DNA of 64,000 nucleotides from Pollutimonas thiosulfatoxidans (GCF_004022565.1 NZ_CP022987.1:372001-436000), one strand, 5' to 3'; counted from the stretch's first letter, positions 1 to 8,951 are shown. A program made the numbers and translations. The notes: generated by a model from the sequence alone, not told the origin.

Positions 1-81
1 TGATAAAGCGCGCCGGGGAATTCGATTCTTAAAGGTCTGGCCATGCCGGCAAGTTATCGGCATGTCCCAGCTGATGCAAGG

Positions 82-106
82 AATTAGCGACATAAATGTC
101 GTAATT
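82..106. repeat. imperfect inverted repeat upstream of the hemin receptor
   Basis: AATTA-g-CGACAT, a 2-nt AA spacer, then ATGTCGTAATT form a dyad with one extra base in the left arm. It lies about 130 bp upstream of the receptor start. No T-run follows it, so it may be an operator rather than a terminator. The rest of bases 1-176 shows no supported gene; the TGA at bases 1-3 may be the stop of a gene outside the window, but this cannot be shown. Confidence 0.3.
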
Positions 107-176
107 GGATGCCAAACAAAGGAAATGTGGCATTGCAAGACCTGACCCCATTCCCCATTCCGTTAGTATTGATTCT

Positions 177-195
177 CGGAATAGAAATCGTTATC
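177..195 (+). promoter_or_regulatory. Fur-box-like site upstream of the hemin receptor
   Basis: The 19 bases ending in AAATCGTTATC match the Fur consensus GATAATGATAATCATTATC at about 12 of 19 positions. The site lies some 40 bp upstream of the ATG at 238, where iron-repressed hemin-uptake operons of Bordetella-type bacteria carry Fur control. The match is by eye. Confidence 0.45.
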
Positions 196-237
196 ATTCG
201 CGTCTGGTGTTTTCAACTACTTGGACTAATAAAAATC

Positions 238-2541
238 ATGGGCAAATCTATCGTTTGGTGGGGAGGGGTGTTTGCGGCGCTGGTGGCGGTGCAGGCGGGT
301 GCACAGGAAGTGTCTGCCTCAAGTACTGCGACGGAAGCAGCAGTGCCGTCATTGGCGCCACTACGGGTACAGGGCCAAAAGCTGGAAGAGACCTTGCCCG
401 AGGGGTCAACGATAACCACGCGCCAACAACTGGATGAGCGATCCATCAATAGCTGGGAGGACTTCAGCAATCGCGGAGAACCGGGCGTCAACTACTCTGC
501 GGTCACGAAAAGCATCAATATCCGGGGCATGGATCAAGACCGCGTGGTCACTCGGGTGGACGGCATCCGCATTCCTTGGTTGAACGATGGCGCGCGGGGC
601 GAGAAGGGCGGCTTGAACACGATCAACTTCAATACCTTATCGAGCATTGATCTGGTAAGAGCGGCCGGTTCGCCGCAGTCGGGATCCTTGGTTGGCTACC
701 TGGACCTGCGCACCTTGTCGCCCGACGACCTGCTGTGGCCAAACAAAGACTTTGGCGCCCTGGTCAAAAGCGGCTACGACAGCGCTGACGATAGCTGGGG
801 GGCCGACGCTGCGTTGGCGGGCCGCTTGGGCGCTGGCGACACAAGCTGGCTTGTACAAGCCGGCCAGCGCAAAGGGCACGAGCTTGATAACCAGGGGCGC
901 GTTGGTGGTTATGGAAAACTCCGCGAAAAGCGCAACCCCACCGATTACACCCAGCGCAATGTCCTGCTCAAGCTGCAACATGATCTGAACCTGGAGCATC
1001 GACTGATAGCTAGCGGTGAGTATTTCAAGCGCGATAGCACCACCGACAATCGGCATGATCAAGGAGACGACAGCAGCTTCTTTACTGGCAACAACAGCAC
1101 GGACGAAGCGTCGCTGCGCAAGAGGGCAGTCCTTGCATACGAGTTCCGTTCAGTGGACGACAAGGCCGCTGTTAACAGCGGCGATATCAAGATCTATTGG
1201 CAACGCAGCAGTCAGCAAAGCATGCAGACCGCCTTTCGTAAACCAGATCCACGCGGAGCTGTCAGCTTTGGTCCCTTCAATCCGGTCGGGGTTATCTATC
1301 AGTATGCCTATCCTTATGGGCCTTACGGGCGTGATTATTCCGTCGAAGAGACTGGGTATGGGTTGCTGTCTGAATGGGACGGCTTCTTGACCTCTGGCGC
1401 CGTGCAACATCATTGGGCGGCGGGGGGTGAGTGGTATGGGAATCGCGTAGAGCAGAATGCTGGCGGATATGACAATTGTCCGGCCACCTTGACCCCTGGA
1501 GGCCCGCTTGGCCCAAGAGCGTGCGAGTTCTTGCACGTCAACCAGGCGGACGTCGCCAATGCTGAGGGGCGACAGTGGGCCTTGTGGGCACAGGACGAAA
1601 TCTCTTGGCTCGACGGCAAGTACGCTTTGACGCCAGCCCTGCGTTTTGACTCTTATCGCTACACGCCCGAAGCCAGCGACGCATATGCCAGCAACCCCAA
1701 CGCCAACGTGGCGCAGTTGGGCGAGAACAGCGGCAACCGCGTCTCGCCTTCCGTGCTGGCCCGCTATGCTCCGCAGGAAGCCCTGTCCTTCTATGCGAAG
1801 TACGGCTATGGCTATAAGGCTCCGAGCGCCACGCAGTTGTACATGAACTACGGCGCGCCGGGCACCTATCTACGAACAGGAGATCCGAATCTGAAGGCTG
1901 AAATCAGTCGCGGATGGGAACTTGGCATGGATGCGGGCGATGCTGACCTTGGAGGCCGCCTGAGCATCTTCGAGAATCGATACAAGGACTTCATTGATGA
2001 AGAAGTGGCGCTAGACCCGACATCACCAGCTTGGAACCCGGCCTGGACCGACCTGTACCCCATGGGTGTGTTCGGTTACGTCAACCGCTCGCGCGTTCGC
2101 ATTTACGGTGCGGAAGCCAGCGGTCACTGGGACATGACCAACAACTGGTACACCTGGGGTGCAGTTGCCTGGACGCGTGGCAAGGACCAGGATACGGGTC
2201 GCTATCTGAATTCGGTCGCGCCGATGAAAGCCACCCTGGCAGTGGGCTGGCGTAGCGAACAGTGGGGCGCGGAAGCACTCACCACCTTGGTAAAGCGGCG
2301 TTCGGAAGTTGAGCAGGACACGGATTTCAAAGCGCCCGGGTACGGTTTGGTGGACTTAAGCACGTGGTGGAAGCCGCAGGCCGTCAAAGGGCTGCGCCTT
2401 CAAGCCGGCGTGTATAACCTATTCGACAAGAAGTACTGGAACGCATTGGATGTGCAGGCCGGGCAAAGAGATACACGCCTCACCGACTACTACACTCAAC
2501 CCGGCCGCAGCGTACGCCTGACTTTGACGTATCAATATTAA
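238..2541 (+). CDS. TonB-dependent hemin/hemoprotein outer-membrane receptor (BhuR/HmuR type)
   Basis: Outer-membrane TonB-dependent receptor, inferred to import hemin because it heads an operon with a HemS-like protein and a hemin ABC transporter. The ATG at 238 (M-G-K-S-I-V-W-W) is preferred over an in-frame start at 109 because it begins a signal peptide ending near VQAGAQ and follows the Fur-like box. A plug domain follows (for example the NIRGMDQDRVVTRVDG segment), then a beta-barrel ending in an aromatic residue (LTLTYQY). The plug/barrel layout and about 767 residues fit the hemoglobin/transferrin/lactoferrin receptor family. The FRAP-like box reads YKAPSATQLY and the NPNL-like box DPNLKAE. 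No histidine lies between them, although heme receptors of the HemR type have one there, so the exact ligand is uncertain. Confidence 0.85.
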   Translation: MGKSIVWWGGVFAALVAVQAGAQEVSASSTATEAAVPSLAPLRVQGQKLEETLPEGSTITTRQQLDERSINSWEDFSNRGEPGVNYSAVTKSINIRGMDQDRVVTRVDGIRIPWLNDGARGEKGGLNTINFNTLSSIDLVRAAGSPQSGSLVGYLDLRTLSPDDLLWPNKDFGALVKSGYDSADDSWGADAALAGRLGAGDTSWLVQAGQRKGHELDNQGRVGGYGKLREKRNPTDYTQRNVLLKLQHDLNLEHRLIASGEYFKRDSTTDNRHDQGDDSSFFTGNNSTDEASLRKRAVLAYEFRSVDDKAAVNSGDIKIYWQRSSQQSMQTAFRKPDPRGAVSFGPFNPVGVIYQYAYPYGPYGRDYSVEETGYGLLSEWDGFLTSGAVQHHWAAGGEWYGNRVEQNAGGYDNCPATLTPGGPLGPRACEFLHVNQADVANAEGRQWALWAQDEISWLDGKYALTPALRFDSYRYTPEASDAYASNPNANVAQLGENSGNRVSPSVLARYAPQEALSFYAKYGYGYKAPSATQLYMNYGAPGTYLRTGDPNLKAEISRGWELGMDAGDADLGGRLSIFENRYKDFIDEEVALDPTSPAWNPAWTDLYPMGVFGYVNRSRVRIYGAEASGHWDMTNNWYTWGAVAWTRGKDQDTGRYLNSVAPMKATLAVGWRSEQWGAEALTTLVKRRSEVEQDTDFKAPGYGLVDLSTWWKPQAVKGLRLQAGVYNLFDKKYWNALDVQAGQRDTRLTDYYTQPGRSVRLTLTYQY

Positions 2542-2594
2542 ATAGAAACCACTCTCAATATCATTATAATTACTAAAACAAAGGAAGCTTCGCA

Positions 2595-3641
2595 ATGACC
2601 CCAGCATACGAACAGCAAGCACTAGCTCTACGTGAGCGTTATAAGCAGTTGAAGGAAGAGAACCCAAAGTCCCGCATCCGTAACCTGGCAGCCTTGATCG
2701 GCGTCAGCGAAATGGAACTGGTCGCCGCCAATTGCGGCGAGATCCAGGCCACTTTGCTGAAGGAGCCGGCACAAGATATTTTCAAGGATCTGGGCAGTCT
2801 GGGTCGCGTGATGGCGCTGACCCGTAATGAATGGTGCGTGCACGAACGCCATGGCAAGTATGAAGAAATACGGGCCGGCAAAACCATGGGCATTGTTCTT
2901 GGCCCCGATATCGACCTGCGCATGTTCTTTGGCAACTGGAAGCATACCTACGCCGTGAACGACGGTGGCCGTCTAAGTATTCAGTTCTTCGACACAGCGG
3001 GAAACGCCATCCATAAGGTCTATATGACTGACGAATCCGACCTGGCCGCCTACCGCGGTCTGCTTGAAAAATACGCCCATCCCGGCCCGTCATGGCCGCA
3101 GACATCGCCAACGCCTGCCAAGGAGGACCTGTCTTCGTCTCAGCCCACTCCCGCATTACGCACAGATTGGCTGGCCATGAAAGACACGCACGACTTCTTT
3201 GGTTTGCTCAACAAGCACAAGCTGTCGCGCTTATCGGCGCTGCGCGCGGCTGGCCCGGACTTGGCACAAGAGGTGTCCAACGATCTGGCGGAACAAGTGC
3301 TGCAGGATGTGGCCGAGCGCGATATTGCTTTCATGTGCTTTGTCGGAAACGACGGCATGATCCAAATCCATTCTGGCCCTGTCAAGAAGCTGATGCGCAT
3401 GGGGCCCTGGTTCAATGTGCTGGAGCCGCATTTCAATCTGCATCTGGACACCACTGCCATCGCCTCCACATGGATAGTCAACAAGCCATCTAAGGATGGA
3501 TGGGTGACTTCCCTGGAGTGCTTCGCCCAGAATGGCGACATGATCGTCCAATTCTTTGGGGCGCGTAAGCCGGGCATACCGGAGCTGGCCAGTTGGCGTG
3601 AGCTATTGGTCGGGTACTGCCCGCTACCATTGGCGGCATAG
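2595..3641 (+). CDS. bhuS: hemin-degrading / hemin transport protein, HemS-HmuS-BhuS family
   Basis: Cytoplasmic heme-binding protein of 348 residues, the usual size for HemS/HmuS/ChuS proteins, which hold or degrade heme after import. Both halves of the family's tandem duplication are visible: the segment with LGSLGRVMALTRNEWCVHE and WKHTYAV is echoed in the C-terminal half by DVAERDIAFMCFVGNDGMIQ and a Trp-rich strand. A good ribosome-binding site (AAGGAAGC) lies just before the ATG. It is 53 bp downstream of the receptor and ends one base before bhuT starts, so it belongs to the same operon. The symbol follows Bordetella usage. Confidence 0.9.
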   Translation: MTPAYEQQALALRERYKQLKEENPKSRIRNLAALIGVSEMELVAANCGEIQATLLKEPAQDIFKDLGSLGRVMALTRNEWCVHERHGKYEEIRAGKTMGIVLGPDIDLRMFFGNWKHTYAVNDGGRLSIQFFDTAGNAIHKVYMTDESDLAAYRGLLEKYAHPGPSWPQTSPTPAKEDLSSSQPTPALRTDWLAMKDTHDFFGLLNKHKLSRLSALRAAGPDLAQEVSNDLAEQVLQDVAERDIAFMCFVGNDGMIQIHSGPVKKLMRMGPWFNVLEPHFNLHLDTTAIASTWIVNKPSKDGWVTSLECFAQNGDMIVQFFGARKPGIPELASWRELLVGYCPLPLAA

Positions 3642-3642
3642 C

Positions 3643-4464
3643 ATGCGAGCAAGTCTTACCGGCTTATGCCTGGCGCTGGGTTTGATGCTGGGCGTCGCCC
3701 CCGTCCACGCGGAACGGGTGCTGGTGCTGGGCGGTAGCGTGACGGAAATCGTTTACGACCTGGGGCAGGGCTCGCGCCTGGTGGCCGGCGATGACTCCAG
3801 CATCTATCCTCAGGCGGCGCTGAAGCTGCCTCGCGTAGGCTACTACCGCAGTGTGCCTCTCGAAGGCGTGGTCGCCATGCACCCCGACTTGGTTCTGGCC
3901 TCCGAGAACGCCGGCCCGCCGAAGACCATCGCACGGCTGCGCCAGCTTGGCGTCAATCTGAAGGTCGTGTCGGATTCCCCTTCCATCGAGTCGCTGTATA
4001 AGCGCATCGAGCAGATCGCAACCGAACTGCAGGTGCCGCAAGAGGGCGCCAGGCTAATGGCGAAGGTCCGTGAGGAAGTCGCATCCGTGCAAGCGCTGGA
4101 CAGTCCTTCACGCCGCGCCGTGGTGTTGCTTAATCGCGCCGGCCCTTTTATGGCGGCGGGCGGCGACACGGCGGCCAACGCTGTGCTCGCGTTGGCGGGG
4201 CTGCAAAACGCCCTGGACGCTCAAGAGGGCTACAAGCCCATCTCGGCCGAGGGTCTGGCCGCCCTGGCGCCAGACATGATCATCATCTCCAAAGCGTCGC
4301 TACAGGCCAGCGGCGGCATGGACCAGTTCATGGCCGGTGCCGGCGTCGCCATCACGCCTGCTGCCCGCGCAGGCCGTGTTATGGCCATGGACGACTTGCT
4401 GATACTGGGCGTTGGGCCGCGCGTTGCTCAGGCCATACAGCAACTGAAAGTGGCGGCGAGATAG
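3643..4464 (+). CDS. bhuT: hemin ABC transporter periplasmic binding protein
   Basis: Periplasmic hemin-binding protein of 273 residues that passes heme to the inner-membrane permease. The ATG at 3643 starts a clear signal peptide (MRASLTGLCLALGLMLGVAPVHA). The mature part opens with ERVLVLGGSVTEIVYDLG, the usual start of the BtuF/HmuT fold, followed by a conserved VGYYRSVPLEGVVAMHPDLVL segment. The gene begins one base after the bhuS stop, and the permease gene begins two bases after its own stop. A longer frame reaching back to 3556 overlaps bhuS and has no signal peptide at its start, so it was not used. Confidence 0.92.
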   Translation: MRASLTGLCLALGLMLGVAPVHAERVLVLGGSVTEIVYDLGQGSRLVAGDDSSIYPQAALKLPRVGYYRSVPLEGVVAMHPDLVLASENAGPPKTIARLRQLGVNLKVVSDSPSIESLYKRIEQIATELQVPQEGARLMAKVREEVASVQALDSPSRRAVVLLNRAGPFMAAGGDTAANAVLALAGLQNALDAQEGYKPISAEGLAALAPDMIIISKASLQASGGMDQFMAGAGVAITPAARAGRVMAMDDLLILGVGPRVAQAIQQLKVAAR

Positions 4465-4466
4465 CC

Positions 4467-5491
4467 GTGGTCATCATGCGTTTGGTATCAGATTCTGGAA
4501 AACTCGCGCCGCAGCCCGTGCTGGTCGTTCTGACTTGCTGCCTCGCGCTTGCCGCGCTGGCAGCCAGTGCCAGTGGCGCCGTGTTCATTCCGTGGGACAG
4601 CCTACCGCGTCTGCTATGGGGTGATGTTTCACCTGACGACTTGCTGATGCGCAACGTGCTGATCGACATCCGCCTGCCGCGAGTCCTGTTCAGCGCGGTG
4701 GCGGGGGCAGCGCTGGCCGTGGCGGGCGTGGCGATGCAAGCTTTGTTTCGCAACCCGCTGGCTGAGCCTGGCTTGGTCGGCATTACCATGGGCGCTGCCT
4801 TGGGCGCCGTCTTCGCCATCGTGATGACCACGGGGGGTTCTTCGTCATCGGCGCGGCTGCGTTCGTCGGCAGCCTTGCCGCCACTTTCCTGGCCTATGTC
4901 GTGGGCAGTCGTTACCGGGGTGCGGGCGGTTTGTTGCTGGCCGGCATTGCGATCAACACCATGGCGGCCAGCGGCATCGGCATGCTGACTTACTTGGCGA
5001 GCGACGTCCAGCTTCGCGACCTGACCTTTTGGAGCCTGGGCAGTCTGGCCGGCGCCGACTGGCATGCCCTGGCTTGGCTGGGGCCGTGGACCACACTGTT
5101 GCTGGTCTACTTATGCAGCCAGTGGCGGGTCTTGAATGCCTTGCTGCTGGGCGAGCGCGAAGCCGCGCACCTGGGTTTTGCGCTTGCGGCCGTCAGGCGG
5201 CGCCTGATCATCGTCATAGCCTTGATCGTCGGCCCGCTCGTGGCTGTTACGGGTGGCATCGGTTTTATCGGCTTGGTGGTCCCGCATGTGGTCCGCATGC
5301 TGCTGGGGGCTCATCATCGTTATCTGATGCCCGCGTCCGTTGTGGCCGGAGGGTTGATCCTGACCTTGGCAGACTGGCTGTCGCGTATTGTCGCCAGCCC
5401 GGCCGAACTTCCCATCGGCCTGGTGACCAGCCTGATCGGGGGGCCTTTCTTTTTCTGGCTTTTGCTGCGCGGGCGCAGCACGCCGGTTTGA
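4467..5491 (+). pseudogene. bhuU: hemin ABC transporter permease, frameshifted (BhuU/HmuU)
   Basis: FecCD-family inner-membrane permease for hemin, split over two frames. The first frame (GTG 4467, or ATG 4476) runs through LFRNPLAEPGLVGITMG and leaves the family sequence at a run of six G at 4832-4837. The second frame resumes without any loss (G-G-F-F-V-I-G, then YRGAGGLLLAGIAINTMAASG) and continues to the TGA at 5489-5491. One added G restores a full-length permease of about 340 residues. Everything else is intact, including the Gly-rich FIGLVVPHVVRMLLGAHHR coupling region. A sequencing error, a fresh mutation, phase variation or -1 translational slippage on G GGG GGT could each explain it. 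The stop overlaps the bhuV start. Confidence 0.85.
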
Positions 5492-6321
5492 TGGCACGGA
5501 GAGCCGTGATGCACGATAGGTTCAGCGCTTCGGATGTCAAAGTGACTCGACGGCACCGCAGCGTCCTCGACGGCGTGTCTTTCAGTTTGCGCCCGGGCGA
5601 AGTCGTCAGCTTGCTGGGTGCGAACGGAGCGGGCAAGTCAACGCTGCTGTCAGTGCTGGCCGGTGAGCTCTACCTGGAGCCCGGCCAGCATCCGGAAGAC
5701 GCGGTAAGCCTTAACGGAATGTCGCTAACCGGCATGAGCGCTGCCAGGCAGGCCTTGTCCCGCGCCGTGTTGCCTCAAAAGCCGGGTCTGGGTTTTGACC
5801 TGGAGGTGGCCGAAGTCGTGGCCATGGGAGCCTACCCTTTCAAGGAACTGTCCACCCAGGCGGTGCAAGCGCTATCGAGCGCCGCGCTGCTGCATGCCGA
5901 TATCGTGCACCTCGCGGGACGCCGCTATCTGGAATTGTCCGGCGGCGAGCAACAACGGGTACAGTTTGCTCGCATCGTCGTGCAGATACTGGCCGAAAGG
6001 CAAACTGATCCCGAGGGCCGATACATGCTGCTGGACGAGCCCACCGCGAGTCTCGATCCCTTGCATCAACACACGCTGTTGAGAACCGTCAGGGAACTCG
6101 CGCAGGCCGACCGGATAGGCGTGCTGCTGGTGCTGCACGATGTCAACCTGGCAGCCCTGTGGAGCGACCGCATTGCGCTGCTGTCGGAAGGGAAAATGTT
6201 TGTGTGCGACACGCCGGTAAAGGCGTTGACGCCTGAAAACCTGGAGCGGGTCTACGGGGTCCAGGTTCATGTCATGGCGCACCCCCGCCAGGCTGCAAAA
6301 CCCTTGGTGGTTTTTGGCTAG
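5491..6321 (+). CDS. bhuV: hemin ABC transporter ATP-binding protein
   Basis: Cytoplasmic ATPase of the hemin importer, 276 residues. Walker A is GANGAGKST (residues about 43-51), the signature is LSGGEQQRVQFAR, Walker B is YMLLDEPTASLD, and the switch His lies in LLVLHDVNLAALW. The long spacer carrying YLEPGQHPEDAVSLNG is typical of HmuV. The ATG at 5491 shares its A with the TGA of bhuU, so translation is probably coupled; ATG 5509 is an alternative start. It is the last gene of the hemin operon. A short dyad (AACCGA-TATT-TCGGTT, 6324-6339) follows it before psd. Confidence 0.93.
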   Translation: MARRAVMHDRFSASDVKVTRRHRSVLDGVSFSLRPGEVVSLLGANGAGKSTLLSVLAGELYLEPGQHPEDAVSLNGMSLTGMSAARQALSRAVLPQKPGLGFDLEVAEVVAMGAYPFKELSTQAVQALSSAALLHADIVHLAGRRYLELSGGEQQRVQFARIVVQILAERQTDPEGRYMLLDEPTASLDPLHQHTLLRTVRELAQADRIGVLLVLHDVNLAALWSDRIALLSEGKMFVCDTPVKALTPENLERVYGVQVHVMAHPRQAAKPLVVFG

Positions 6322-6354
6322 AAAACCGATATTTCGGTTACTCTTCACCCTACG

Positions 6355-7038
6355 ATGAATAGACCTCCTTATCCCCACCCCATTATTGCTCGCGAAGGCT
6401 GGCCGTTCCTGGCTGGTTTCGTGCTGGTATCCATCCTTGTCACTTTTTGGTCAGGCGCGGCATCCATCCCGTTCTGGCTGCTTTCGCTCTTTGTCCTGCA
6501 GTTTTTCAGAGACCCGGCGCGCATTGCGCCTGATGGCTCGTCTATCGTCATTTCGCCAGCGGATGGCCGCATCGTCGCCGTCGAAGAGGTTCGCGACGTC
6601 TACGCCAACCGCGATGCATTGAAGATCAGCGTTTTCATGAACGTGTTCAACGTCCATTCCAATCGATGCCCGGTAAAGGGCGCCGTCCAAAGCGTCACGT
6701 ACTTTCCAGGCAAGTTTTTTAACGCGGCGCTCGATAAGGCCTCTCTTGAGAACGAACGCAACGCCACTGTTCTATTGACCGAGCAGGGGCATACCGTCAC
6801 GGCAGTACAGGTTGCTGGCCTGGTGGCCAAACGCATTCTTTGCTATATCAAGCCCGGCGACAATGTCTACGCGGGCCAGCGCTACGGGTTCATTCGTTTC
6901 GGCTCCCGGGTCGATGTTTACCTTCCTCCGGGCTCTCGCCCGCGCGTGGCCATTGGCGACAAGGTACAAGCCACGAGCACAGTGCTTGCTGAGCTGCCCG
7001 ACATCCCTGTCAGCTCAACGGAGCCTGAAAATGCCTAA
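6355..7038 (+). CDS. psd: phosphatidylserine decarboxylase proenzyme (short type)
   Basis: Converts phosphatidylserine to phosphatidylethanolamine at the inner membrane. The 227-residue protein has the short form of the family: an N-terminal hydrophobic hairpin (residues about 16-50), then a segment with ISPADGRIV and FMNVFNVHSNRCPVKG. The self-cleavage and pyruvoyl site is the Gly-Ser of RFGSRVDV (Ser184). It overlaps pssA by 8 bp, so the two consecutive steps of phosphatidylethanolamine synthesis are translationally linked. Confidence 0.95.
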   Translation: MNRPPYPHPIIAREGWPFLAGFVLVSILVTFWSGAASIPFWLLSLFVLQFFRDPARIAPDGSSIVISPADGRIVAVEEVRDVYANRDALKISVFMNVFNVHSNRCPVKGAVQSVTYFPGKFFNAALDKASLENERNATVLLTEQGHTVTAVQVAGLVAKRILCYIKPGDNVYAGQRYGFIRFGSRVDVYLPPGSRPRVAIGDKVQATSTVLAELPDIPVSSTEPENA

Positions 7039-7948
7039 TTTGTCCCCAGACGAAACGCATCGCCGCCGCAGCATCTACTTGCTGCCCAATGCTTTCACGA
7101 CGGCCAACCTTTTTGCGGGCTTCTATGCCGTCGTGCAGGCCATGAATGGCCAGTTCGAGGTCGCCGCCATCGCCATCTTCGTGGCCATGGTGTTTGACGG
7201 CATGGACGGCCGTGTGGCGCGGCTGACAAATACCCAGTCAGCTTTCGGCGAGCAGTACGATTCGTTGTCGGACATGGCGTCTTTTGGTATTGCACCTGCA
7301 CTGGTCATGTACGAGTGGAGCCTGCAGGATCTTGGACGCTGGGGCTGGTTGGCCGCCTTTATTTATGTGGTGGGCGCAGCTTTGCGTCTGGCCCGCTTCA
7401 ACACCAATATCGGGGTGGTCGACAAACGCTTCTTCCAGGGCTTGCCCAGCCCGGCAGCGGCAGCGTTGGTGGCCGGCTTTGTGTGGCTGGCCGTGGACAA
7501 CCGGCTTATGCTGGACACCCGCGCTATTGCATGGGTCTCGTTCGTCTTTACGGTATACGCCGGCATTGCCATGGTGACCAACGCGCCGTTCTATAGTGGC
7601 AAATCGTTCGCCTTGGGCCGCAGCGTGCCATTCTGGGTCATGCTGGTGCTTGTAGGTGCCTTTGTCTTTGTCTCCAGCGACCCACCCATCGCGCTGTTCG
7701 GCCTTTTTGTCGTGTACGGCCTGTCGGGCTGGTTCATTATGTTGTGGCGCTGGCGCCGTGCAAGGCAATTGTCTCGCCTGCGCCACGAAGGTATGGATGC
7801 GCCACCCACCGAGCCTGCCGAGCCCACCGAGCCGTCTTTTACGCCGCGACACACTTTTCAGTCGTCGGCGCTAGGTGGCCGAACCGACCCCACCGACGCC
7901 ACGACAGACCGCTCAGGCCAGCCGCCTTCGCCACCCGACCGCTCCTGA
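7031..7948 (+). CDS. pssA: CDP-diacylglycerol--serine O-phosphatidyltransferase
   Basis: Makes phosphatidylserine from CDP-diacylglycerol and serine, the substrate of psd. The CDP-alcohol phosphatidyltransferase signature is complete: D59-G-R-V-A-R, then G73, D77 and D81. Several membrane segments follow (AAFIYVVGAALRLARF, LVAGFVWLAV, VPFWVMLVLVGAFVFV). The start at 7031 lies inside the end of psd. The last 45 or so residues are rich in Pro, Thr and Glu and look unstructured; they are not part of the catalytic domain. 305 residues in total. Confidence 0.94.
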   Translation: MPNLSPDETHRRRSIYLLPNAFTTANLFAGFYAVVQAMNGQFEVAAIAIFVAMVFDGMDGRVARLTNTQSAFGEQYDSLSDMASFGIAPALVMYEWSLQDLGRWGWLAAFIYVVGAALRLARFNTNIGVVDKRFFQGLPSPAAAALVAGFVWLAVDNRLMLDTRAIAWVSFVFTVYAGIAMVTNAPFYSGKSFALGRSVPFWVMLVLVGAFVFVSSDPPIALFGLFVVYGLSGWFIMLWRWRRARQLSRLRHEGMDAPPTEPAEPTEPSFTPRHTFQSSALGGRTDPTDATTDRSGQPPSPPDRS

Positions 7949-7953
7949 TCCAT

Positions 7954-7976
7954 CCGGACAGATCGCATCTGTCCGG
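7954..7976. terminator. perfect 10-bp inverted repeat between convergent genes
   Basis: CCGGACAGAT-CGC-ATCTGTCCGG lies in the 39-bp gap between the pssA stop and the stop of the convergent lipoprotein gene. It is well placed to end transcription from both sides, but neither side has a T-run, so a terminator role is inferred. Confidence 0.5.
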
Positions 7977-7987
7977 GTGCATGCCAG

Positions 7988-8500
7988 TTACATAAACCAA
8001 AAACTGTCGCGTTCGTACATCGGATCGGGGCCGGCATGAAAGCGTGTGACCGTATCCGTAGCCGGATCAAAGTACACGTGCATCATTGAGTTCCAGGCGC
8101 TAGACTGGCGATAGCGATAGCTCCAGACGATACTCGTGGAAGAGGGCAGCCCTACCGATGAGACTTCGGCAGGTGGCCCGAATTCGCAGCGCACTTGCTC
8201 AGGCGTCCAGGTGCCCGAGGCCAATTGGCTGAAGTTGGAATCCGTCAGCAGAGAAACGACCCGGTCGGTGTTGCCGTTGCCATCGACGTTGGTGCCCCAG
8301 GCATATTGTCCGAAGGGCTGCTGGCTCCAGATGAGCCGTTCGCCGCCATTGGCGCCGGGACACGAAAAGTTGGGCGCCCCGTACTGGGCTTGTACCTCCT
8401 GCAAGGAAGCGCCTGCCGGCAGATCGGCCATGCTGGTGCAAGCCGCTGTCAGGACGCCTGCAAGGGCAATGCCAGCCAGTTTTACTGTGCGACTAACCAT
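7988..8500 (-). CDS. small lipoprotein of unknown function
   Basis: 170-residue protein with a lipoprotein signal: MVSRTVKLAGIALAGVLTAAC, with the lipobox L-T-A-A-C at residue 21, so it is probably anchored in an envelope membrane. The mature part has short repeated Gly/Trp-containing strands (YGAPNFSCPG, LIWSQQPFGQYAWGT, VRCEFGPPAEVS, SIVWSYRYRQ) that suggest a small beta-rich fold like SmpA/BamE-type modules, but I do not recognise a named family. The start at 8500 is chosen over upstream in-frame codons because of the signal peptide. It runs opposite to pssA and is divergent from rpsO. Confidence 0.75.
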   Translation of the reverse strand: MVSRTVKLAGIALAGVLTAACTSMADLPAGASLQEVQAQYGAPNFSCPGANGGERLIWSQQPFGQYAWGTNVDGNGNTDRVVSLLTDSNFSQLASGTWTPEQVRCEFGPPAEVSSVGLPSSTSIVWSYRYRQSSAWNSMMHVYFDPATDTVTRFHAGPDPMYERDSFWFM

Positions 8501-8654
8501 GATGATCCTTTCCGGTATAATACCGACTTCCCTGTGCGTGGGCCGTGTGTTGCGGAGCACGAACAGGGCGAAATGCTGTGCTTTTATTGTAATTTGTTTA
8601 ATCACTTCACGTCAGGGCTCCTCGGCTCTGTCGCATGTTATATGAGGCTAAATA

Positions 8655-8924
8655 ATGTCTGTTGCTGACATCAAAAAATCCGACATCGTTGCACAATTTC
8701 AACGTGCAGATGGCGACACCGGCTCTCCGGAAGTTCAGGTCGCGCTGCTTACCGCTCGCATCAACGAACTTACCGGTCACTTCAAAGCGCACATGAAAGA
8801 TCACCACTCGCGTCGTGGTTTGCTGCGCATGGTCAGCCGCCGTCGCAAACTGCTCGATTACCTGAAGGGCCGCAACCCGGATTCCTATCGTTCGCTTATC
8901 GAAAAGCTCGGTCTGCGTAAGTGA
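8655..8924 (+). CDS. rpsO: 30S ribosomal protein S15
   Basis: 89-residue S15, which binds 16S rRNA (helices 20-22) early in 30S assembly. Family hallmarks are plain: GDTGSPEVQVALLTARINELT, then HFKAHMKDHHSRRGLL and the C-terminal RRKLLDYLKGRNPDSYRSLIEKLGLRK. Length is exactly typical. The rpsO-pnp order is the conserved bacterial arrangement; a strong stem-loop with a T8 run lies between the two genes. Confidence 0.98.
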   Translation: MSVADIKKSDIVAQFQRADGDTGSPEVQVALLTARINELTGHFKAHMKDHHSRRGLLRMVSRRRKLLDYLKGRNPDSYRSLIEKLGLRK

Positions 8925-8951
8925 TACCCGGGGCTGGCTCCCCACGATGCA

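Noticed and set aside
7954..7976. The inverted repeat as an insertion-site or uptake signal
   Set aside because: It occurs once in the window and sits exactly between convergent stops, where a terminator-like role is simpler.
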